Source of the DNA: Humulus lupulus
Taxonomy: Eukaryota; Streptophyta; Magnoliopsida; Rosales; Cannabaceae
Direction of reading: 5' to 3'
DNA length: 64,000 nt
Assembly: GCF_963169125.1 (NCBI RefSeq)
Contig: NC_084795.1
Span: 260,395,042 to 260,459,041 of the forward strand
The position numbers and the translations under genes are program-made. The notes beneath the pieces were generated by a model. It ran no database searches, was not told where the DNA came from, and saw nothing but the letters and a program-made list of their open reading frames with translations. This document shows, piece by piece, positions 57,690 through 64,000 of this stretch; the stretch's first letter is position 1, and each line of letters starts with the position of its first letter.

Positions 57690-60257
57690 TTTATAAAGTC
57701 CTCTTCGACTGCGTTCGGCTGGATGCTTGGGGAAGCGAGGATCCTTGCTCTTTCTTCTTCTTCAGCCAATCGAGCAGTGCAGCGGGCCAACTCAGCGTTC
57801 CTGGCGTCTTTTGGAAGGTAGTTAAAATTGGCACCCTGGTTGTGTTTCCAAAAGTCGTAGAAACACCGAAGCATCGCATTCTTGTACCTTTCCAGATCTT
57901 TGGCATTGGTAAGCTTCAGCTGCTCTACTTGGCTCTCAAAAACAGCTATGCCCTTGTCCTTAGCAAGAAGCTCCTCCTTAAGCCTCTTGACTTCACGGTA
58001 TTGAACTCGGCTGGACTCCTGGTATTCTTCCCTCTGCTTTTTCATGGCTGCCTTAGAAGACTCAGCCTCTGCCAGCTTTGCCACCGCAGCATCCTTCTGT
58101 TGAGTGGCCACCTCCAACTCCCTAGCGTGCCTGGCTTCTGCAGCCTGAAGCTCATTTTTGGCCTTCACCTGGTACCTCTCAATGGCCTTTGCCCGAGCCT
58201 GGTTGATGGTAGCCTGGGCACGGGTACGAGCAGCTGTTGCAGTCAGCATGGCCTGTGGTCAAAGGATAAAGTTAGAATCTATTACAAGGAAGAAAAAATG
58301 AAGGCCAAAGAGATAAAAAAATGCTTACACTGGCAATTTTGTTTAGGGCCTTGTTCAGGATTTGATTGACCCCCATATTCTCCGCCTCAGCCATCGCATC
58401 CTTGCAGCGGTCGTACCTCACGATGTGTGCAAGACGATCCTTTGCTGCTCGCAAGGTGTGGTGTGAAAGTTTGGCCCCAGGAACTTCAGCCGGCTGGGAC
58501 TGTTCTTTTGTGGTTGCAGGTGTGGGATTTGTAGTAGCAGGCGGGGTTTCCTTTTCAACAGGAGCCGAAGGCTGAGCAGAAGCTTGTCCAGTTAGCACTT
58601 CCTTGGAAGGATCTTCTGTTCGACCCTTCTTGGCAGGGGGTCCTTGGCTCGATTCGCCATTATGCCTCCTGGATGTCTTTCGCCGAACCAGGGGGACTTC
58701 TATCTCCTCTTCAGTCTGGTACAAATCGAAGACGTTGGGAGTGGCCATCTCTGCATACAAAGAAAAATATGCAAATGATAAGATAAAGGCGGATAAAAAC
58801 TCTTGATAAAACAGAAAAGAGGTCACAAAGTTTAATACCCGAGCTACAACTACTGGTCGCTATACTACTGACTCTATTAGTCATACACTCACTATCTGGC
58901 ACGAAGAAGTCTGGCCCTAGATTTGGAGTATACGTAAAATTGTCGTCCCCGTCAAACAAGTGACAGGGAATTGGCAAGCTATTTAAAAGCAAATAACAGT
59001 ACCGTTTTCATCGGAGGATTCATTCAGGTCTATAACAGACTCTGTTGCCTTTTGTTTCCCCTTGCCTTGGGGCGCAGAAGGCCTCTCTGTGGAAGGGTCG
59101 CCAGTGGGTTCCCTGATTGTAACCCCCGTTGGCCTCCTTCGGGGAGGGGACACTGGGGGTTGCTGCTCGGGATCCCCCTCGGCCGTGGCATCTGCCACCA
59201 CGGGCCCTCTTGTTTCATGGCGAGGAGCCAGGAGGCCAGATAGCCTCAGATTTTCGTCAGTGACCAGGGATTTGACGCTTTTTTCTGCGTCTGCCATCCT
59301 GGCCAGTGCATTGGACCTCAACACCATATCTGGTGTTGGGGTCAGACGTAACCATGGTCCTGAAAGGCAAAGTGTACTTTAAGAAAACTGCAGAAGAGTT
59401 TGCTAAGGAAAAGTATCGACCAGTAAGAGTAGTATTTACAGGTTGTTGGTGGTCATGTCTGGTGTGAGGAAGTACTCCCTACTGTACTGCCCCACATTGG
59501 AGATATGGGTAGTGTCACTCAGGAAAGTTCGGCTAATTTCCTGGTGACAGAGATGAAAGAAGCCCATCCCGTACTGTTGAGGGTTGGACTTAAGGTCAAA
59601 GAGAAAATTGACCTCGTGAGGGGTAGGTTCTGGACATTTTTTAAGTTTATACAAGATATAGAGTGCGACCAACATTCTATATCCATTTGGAGTAATTTGA
59701 AAGGGGGCAACACCAAAATAGTTGGCCACCCCCTGATAGAAAGGATGTAGAGGGAGGATAGCCCTCGCCTCTATGTGATATCTGGACCAAGCACTGTATA
59801 CACCTCCGGGAAGGTTAGCCCTTTGGTCTGCAGTTGGAATTTTGAGATTAACTCCTGTAAGAGGATACTTCCTGCAGTAGTTGGCAAGCATCCGAGGAGT
59901 CACTTGGCTGGTCGGGGAGAGATACCACCCGACGTCAGGAAGGTTTTGATGCCGAGGGCGGGCCCTGACTTGGATACAAGGATCTGGGGCAGCATTTTCT
60001 TGACCACTGTTCGAGGGAACCCTAGCCTGCGAATTAGGCTGGGCAGGAGAGTTTGGGCTATTTTCGGAATTAGGTCTTTTCTTGCCTAAGGACTTAGAAC
60101 AGGCCATTTGAGGAGGTGATGGACGAGGTCTAGGAGAAGATCGTGAAAATGGAATCTCGTGAACTCGGTTGGTCGGTTGCTCTTCGCCTTAGAGCAGCTG
60201 GGCAAGAAGATTGTCATCGATGGGCCGTTCACCTCCCCACAAATCTGGCATTAAAGT
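57680..60257 (-). pseudogene. Spliced antisense ORF of a Tat-like element: N-domain resembling 'putative gypsy type transposon' plus coiled coil
   Basis: Exon-like blocks lie on the minus strand: 60257-59440, 59359-58980, about 58977-58830, 58746-58329 and 58252-57680. The first has MPDLWGGERPIDD, an in-frame stop, then a conserved-looking region (PLHPFYQGVANYFGVAPFQI, GYRMLVALYILYKLKK) that resembles the PF04195-type domain of antisense ORFs in plant Tat elements. Later blocks are Pro/Thr/Ser/Glu-rich with KR-rich nuclear-signal-like RRKTSRRH, and a long Ala/Glu/Lys coiled coil (58249-57770). Junctions at 58828/58747-like and 58329/58252 are GT-AG and in phase; the joints at 59440/59359 and near 58980 are not. 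The last codons come from LTR sequence, so the true C-terminus is lost. The domain match is from memory. Confidence 0.6.
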
Positions 60258-60677
60258 CTGCAAACAGAAGAATGGGGAGGTGAGGATAGAGAATTTTGAA
60301 AGTTTTTAGAATAATGCTGGTCGAGTATAAAAGTTAAGCTTTTATACAGCAACATTCTAACAAAAAACTAAATTTTTTCACGCGAACAGTTTGAGAAACA
60401 GATCAGAAGTGAAAGCAAAAAGTTTTTTTGAAAAAGCTTTTTCAACTCCTCTTAGGGCGGGAAAAACCTAGTTTTTCAACTAGCATAAAAATCGAACCTT
60501 TACTTCGGTTTTATGTCCTAAAAAGTATGATATCGACTATCAGACTAACTCGTAACTTTTTTCACCCACAAAACCCTCTACTGACATGCATCTCAACCCA
60601 GAAATAGATGAACTCAACAGTCAGTCTACAGAAGCATGCACTGCAAAAATATAAAGCATAAAAGTTCCAAGACTTAC

Positions 60678-60860
60678 TAGGAAAAAGATCGTGGAGATTA
60701 GAAAGAGTTTTCGGAGATCAGGGAACTCATGGACTGAGTCTTGAAACACTGAAGGACGGTCTCCAGAAGAAAATGGAAGCTCTGGTTTTAGGGTTTCTTG
60801 AAAAAGTAATGGCGTGCGTAAAAAGAAAAGGAAGACTTCGAAGATGCTATATATATATTT
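60678..60860 (-). promoter_or_regulatory. Possible promoter and first non-coding exon of the antisense unit
   Basis: A minus-strand TATA-like AATATATATATAGC (about 60847-60860) is followed by a leader containing AAACCCTAAAACC and a good donor TA|GTAAGT at 60677. The matching acceptor GTTTGCAG precedes 60257, just before the ATG at 60249-60251. The 420-base intron is only inferred. Confidence 0.4.
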
Positions 60861-61081
60861 TTGTCTGTGGCATTAAAAGGGAGTAATCATCAGCTTCCCC
60901 TTTTTTGAAGTATGGGGAAGAGTGATAGCCGTCGAAACGTTACTGGGGAAGCGAAAAGCCATGATTATACAAGAGTAGGTTGCTTTTTCCAAGAGCACAC
61001 GAGGGGTCCTGACAGGTATGGTGGGTTTACCGAAGGGTTGTTTCCTCAAAAGTTTATTTATTGCTCATAATAAATAAACTT

Positions 61082-61091
61082 GGGGGGAAAA
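61082..61091 (+). promoter_or_regulatory. Polypurine tract of element G
   Basis: GGGGGGAAAA lies directly before the TGGTATCC start of the right LTR. This is the plus-strand primer site of an LTR retrotransposon and is the main reason for calling G plus-oriented. Confidence 0.7.
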
Positions 61092-61681
61092 TGGTATCCA
61101 AAAAACAAGCACGAATGACGTGGCAAGTGATTCCCGGACACGTGGCTGACACTTGGCGGAACTCTGCTAGGGTATCGACCAGAAGACAAATTACAAGCAG
61201 TAGGCAGCCGAAACTTACTTGCGACCAGTATGGTCGCAGGTTCTGCATGCCTCGTGATATTTTTATAAAGATCTTTATCAATCCCGAAATTGACTCCCAC
61301 GATTTCCTGAGTATCTGATTATTTAGGAAAGAATATCTGTAACAAATTCATGTAATCCCCCTTGAGCCTATAAATAGAGAAAGATAGCTCAAGGAAGGGA
61401 CTTTTGGCTTTTGAATTATTGGAAACTAGAGTAATTCTTTTTGATATATTGTTTTGTTCTTCAGAGGTTGGTGAAACTCATTGAACCCTAGTTCTTTGAT
61501 CACTCATTTGAGTCTTATATCAATAACAATCCAAGTAGACGTAGGTTATTACCAGATTCTGGGGCCGAACCACTATAAACTCTTGCGTTCTTTATCATTT
61601 CATCATCACATTCTTTCCAACGTGTTTTTCCACATCAAGCAAATTTGACTCCGTGTCAGTTGGCCAAAATCAGGGTCAACA
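61092..61681 (+). mobile_element. 3' LTR of element G
   Basis: 590 bp from TGGTATCC to GGGTCAACA. The hairpin CTGCGACCAG..CTGGTCGCAG-like (61218-61241) lies in U3, TATA near 61365, and an R-U5 zone with CCAAGTAGACGTAGG follows. The right flank is the TTTGT duplication inside LTR F. Confidence 0.8.
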
Positions 61682-63843
61682 TTTGTAATCTCATTTTATC
61701 ATCAATAAAAGAATAGAAATCATTTTTTGACTTGGTCAATCACTTTGCTCACATGTTTTATTTTCATGATTATTTGTTTAATATAAACTTCTATTAAATC
61801 CCGAGCATATAGCTAATCTTATTTATAGTGACGTAATCACAGTGGAATATAAATATGATTATATGTTCAAAATAAGTTAATCCTAAGATTAGTCAGTGCG
61901 CCGGATGTACACTGACTTTCCAATCTACGATATGATCTACTTACACATTACAATGTTATGTTCTTTCCAGAACATTAGCAAAGTAGATAAGATCGGATGT
62001 ATTTGTTACATCGGACAGGACCGATATTGACAGTTGATAAGATAAGTAAACATACCATTATTATCTATTCTAGTCATATCATATAGTTGACCATAGGTCA
62101 ATTCAATCTCAATTCTGAGTGGTTAGTATTCTAACTGATTGTATTATTTGAGTTCTTTGACTTGTTCATTACCAGCTTATCCTATGGACTAGCCCATACT
62201 TACATCTTGGGAACTCGGTAGTATAATTGAGTGGGAGTGTTAATCATAGATATGAACATCTATAGCTTCTGATGAAGAACTGAAACGATGGTTTCCTTTT
62301 AGTTTGGTTCAAGGTGATAAATGATAGAGATCTCATTTCAGTAATTAAATTAGTTTATTGAAATATCATTTACAAGGAACTAAGTGTTTTAAGGATAAAA
62401 TACAATGAGGGGTAAAACAGTATTTTAGTCCTATCTCATTGTAGACCGTCTATAGAGGATTGAGTGACAATTATGGTTGTAACAATGGATAATTAATAGT
62501 GTATCTATATTTTTTATAGAGCATTCTGTGAATTCAAGAGTGCAATTCCGAGTCTATAGTGGAGTCACGAGGAATTAATAAGTTAGTAAATTTATTTGTT
62601 AGATTTATGATAACTTATTGGAGCTTGATTTCATAGGCCCATGGTCCCCATTGTACCTTGGATAAAATCATCTAGATAGTATCAATTAGAATTATCAAAG
62701 TTGACCAGGTTAATTTTGGATAGTTTCACAGAGTTGTGTAATTTTGAGAAGAAAAGAGAAATTATGGCAGATTTATTAATTAAGATAAATTGGTATCTAA
62801 ATTAATAAATAAATTTAAATCAAGGTTCAAATTATAAATAATTAATTTGATAAAGGATTTAAATAATTATTTAATTAATTAAATCAATAGAAAATAATAC
62901 AGGCCTTGATTTTAAGTCTAATGGGCTTTTAATCAAATGGGAAATTTCACGGGCTTATAGCCCATGATAATTTCGACCTAGGGCTTCAAAATAGCTATTA
63001 TTTTATTGATTTTTTAATTAAATTAAATGGCCTAATTGAGTCTATAAAAGGAGTGCTTAGAGAGAAGTCAAAACAGAAGTTTGATAACTCACAAGTCAGA
63101 TTTTCTGATAGTTTTAGATTCTCTCTAAACACAAGTCATTTTCTAAGCCACTTTGTTATTTTCTCTTCTTCTCTTTATATCTATCTCATGTGTTGAGAAT
63201 TGCCCACACTAGTCTAGGTGGTTCTAAGGATACATTGGAAGATTGTGAAGAAAATAGAAGAGCGGTTCAGTTTCTTGATAATACTCTGCGACAGAGAGGA
63301 TACAAGAGTCAGAGAAACTGAAGGAAGGACTCTTTAATTCCGTTGCGTATATTGTAAGTATTCTATTCTTTGTTTCTCTGGAATTCAATTTTAGAAACAT
63401 GTTTTAGGCTATCTCGTATTAATTTGTTTAATATTAGATATACATGAAAATAAATAAAGATCCTGTATAAGCTAATCCAACACACCCCGAGTCGGGTATT
63501 GAGTCTTGTTGTGACTTTCCCGCTAACTAGCTCCCTAGGATCGTCTCGTGCCGAGTAACTCAACTAAACCCACATAATAATGTGGTATCACACATATATC
63601 ACAAATATGCACATATATATACAATTATGCCCATAATTGGCCAAATTACGAAAGTTTCTCTTCTGATAAGAAACAAGCCCATATGCATATTTAATACCCC
63701 TAAGCATGCACTACTAGGTATATTATCACATAACTCACATAATCACAATCAAATATATCAAATAAACATATAATTCCATATATTGCCATCATGGCCCCCT
63801 AATTAAGGCCCTAAGCCTTATTAGGTAATTTTGGGACGTTACA

Positions 63844-64000
63844 ATAACAATTGTATTAGCGACATTCAAAGCATTAACAACTCTAACAGCCGCATTAAGC
63901 ATGGGCTGAGCTCTAGTCTCCTCAACCCCTTCACCTTCTTGAGCCATAGCAAGGTGAAGTTGAGCGCGTTGTTCCCTTGGTCTTCTTCTGAATGGGCGCT
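63844..64000 (-). pseudogene. gag of element H, N-terminal side, continuing off-window
   Basis: The minus-strand frame is open and reads RRPREQRAQLHLAMAQEGEG and AQPMLNAAVRVVNALNVANT, then meets LTR E. It joins in sense to the MVDDRERAIRE part at 53058, showing that E inserted here. The 5' leader and LTR of H must lie right of the window. Confidence 0.8.

Larger units (their letters stand above)
57521..61681 (+). mobile_element. Element G: internally deleted Tat-like LTR retrotransposon
   Basis: TSDs TTTGT flank it (57516-57520; 61682-61686). The left end, TGTTATCC to about 57689, matches the first 170 bp of the right LTR (61092-61681). The right LTR has TATA (CCTATAAATAGAG, near 61365) and the GACGTAGG...GGCCGAACCAC motif common in plant LTRs on the plus strand, preceded by a polypurine tract GGGGGGAAAA (61082-61091). 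So the element is plus-oriented and the right LTR is the 3' LTR. The rest of the 5' LTR, the PBS and all of gag-pol are deleted. What remains between is an antisense gene-like unit. Confidence 0.8.
57480..63482 (+). mobile_element. Solo copia-like LTR F, interrupted by element G
   Basis: It begins TGTTGGGGTTTTATGCCC and ends GCTAATCCAACA with CACCC duplications (57475-57479; 63483-63487). Its own sequence is 57480-57520 plus 61682-63482, about 1.84 kb. The start, with TATGCCCTAATTAAAAC and ATCTCATTTTATCATCAATAAA, is of a form common in plant Ty1/copia LTRs. A TATA motif GTCTATAAAAGGAG near 63040 gives the plus orientation. No coding region of its own remains. Confidence 0.85.
53062..63843 (-). 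mobile_element. Solo LTR E of the TGTAACG family, split by two insertions
   Basis: It begins TGTAACGTCCT and ends TTGGGACGTTACA, flanked by perfect ATAAC duplications (53057-53061; 63844-63848). Its own sequence is 53062-53522, 55812-57479 and 63483-63843, about 2.5 kb. It has the landmarks of the inverted copies: CACCCGTGAGCCAAGCCTCAG (53452 region), GGTGCAGTTTTCTTACC (56465) and a G/C-rich module (56715-56840). Confidence 0.85.

Noticed and set aside
57680..60257. Ordinary host gene with coiled coil
   Set aside because: It lies wholly between the LTRs of element G, within the TTTGT duplication, has a stop and frame breaks, and its last codons are LTR sequence.

Overview
This window is plant nuclear DNA, almost certainly from a eudicot with a repeat-rich genome. 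Large LTR retrotransposons (Ty3/gypsy Tekay, Athila/Tat; Ty1/copia) are nested in one another around one small island with two intact intron-containing genes. The style of the repeats makes me think of Rosales, perhaps Cannabaceae, but that is a guess. I saw no rRNA, tRNA or CRISPR array. Boundaries below were read from LTR ends (TG..CA), target-site duplications (TSDs), primer-binding sites (PBSs) and conserved motifs by eye.

Left nest (about 1-32323). The outermost element is a minus-strand Athila-like retrotransposon, 'C': 5' LTR 30865-32323, gag about 29040-30290, protease/RT 21370-23462. Its gag-pol is split by a 2.8-kb LTR (23463-29039) that holds a second LTR of the same family in opposite orientation (24798-27567). 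Its RT is cut at 21369 by LTR D2, which contains LTR D1, which was hit by a copia element (5' LTR 16941-18079, gag, integrase, RT). The copia gag/protease junction carries a solo LTR (14705-16108, TSD ACTCT). Its RT is cut by a second Athila/Tat element, 'B' (LTR 4409-6050 plus 12288-12588, gag 2368-3478). B's LTR holds a truncated Tekay element (5' LTR 10360-12287, gag, protease, partial RT), which itself carries a solo copia LTR (6966-7970). B's gag is cut by another Tekay element whose body runs off the left edge (LTR 450-2367). The deepest path is seven layers.

Middle (32324-49600). AT-rich intergenic DNA holds two solo LTRs with clean 5-bp TSDs (33225-35460; 38428-41039), a probable Mutator-type MITE, minisatellites and a LINE scrap. 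The two real genes lie here on the minus strand: a three-exon Casparian strip membrane protein (CASP) gene (42020-42807) and an eleven-exon ELM1-like mitochondrial fission gene (45768-49367) with Site II promoter motifs.

Right nest (49890-64000). A degenerate Athila/Tat element 'H' is interrupted by a solo LTR 'E' (53062-63843, TSD ATAAC on both sides, H gag resuming at 63844). E contains a solo Tekay LTR with two perfect heat-shock-element-like triplets (53523-55811, TSD GATAC) and a copia solo LTR 'F' (57480-63482, TSD CACCC). F contains 'G' (57521-61681, TSD TTTGT), a deleted Tat-like retrotransposon that has lost gag-pol but keeps a multi-exon gene-like unit antisense to the element. That unit and the extra upstream ORF shared by both Tekay copies are the most unusual content. 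There is no operon-like cooperation; the two host genes act independently in endodermal wall patterning and mitochondrial division.
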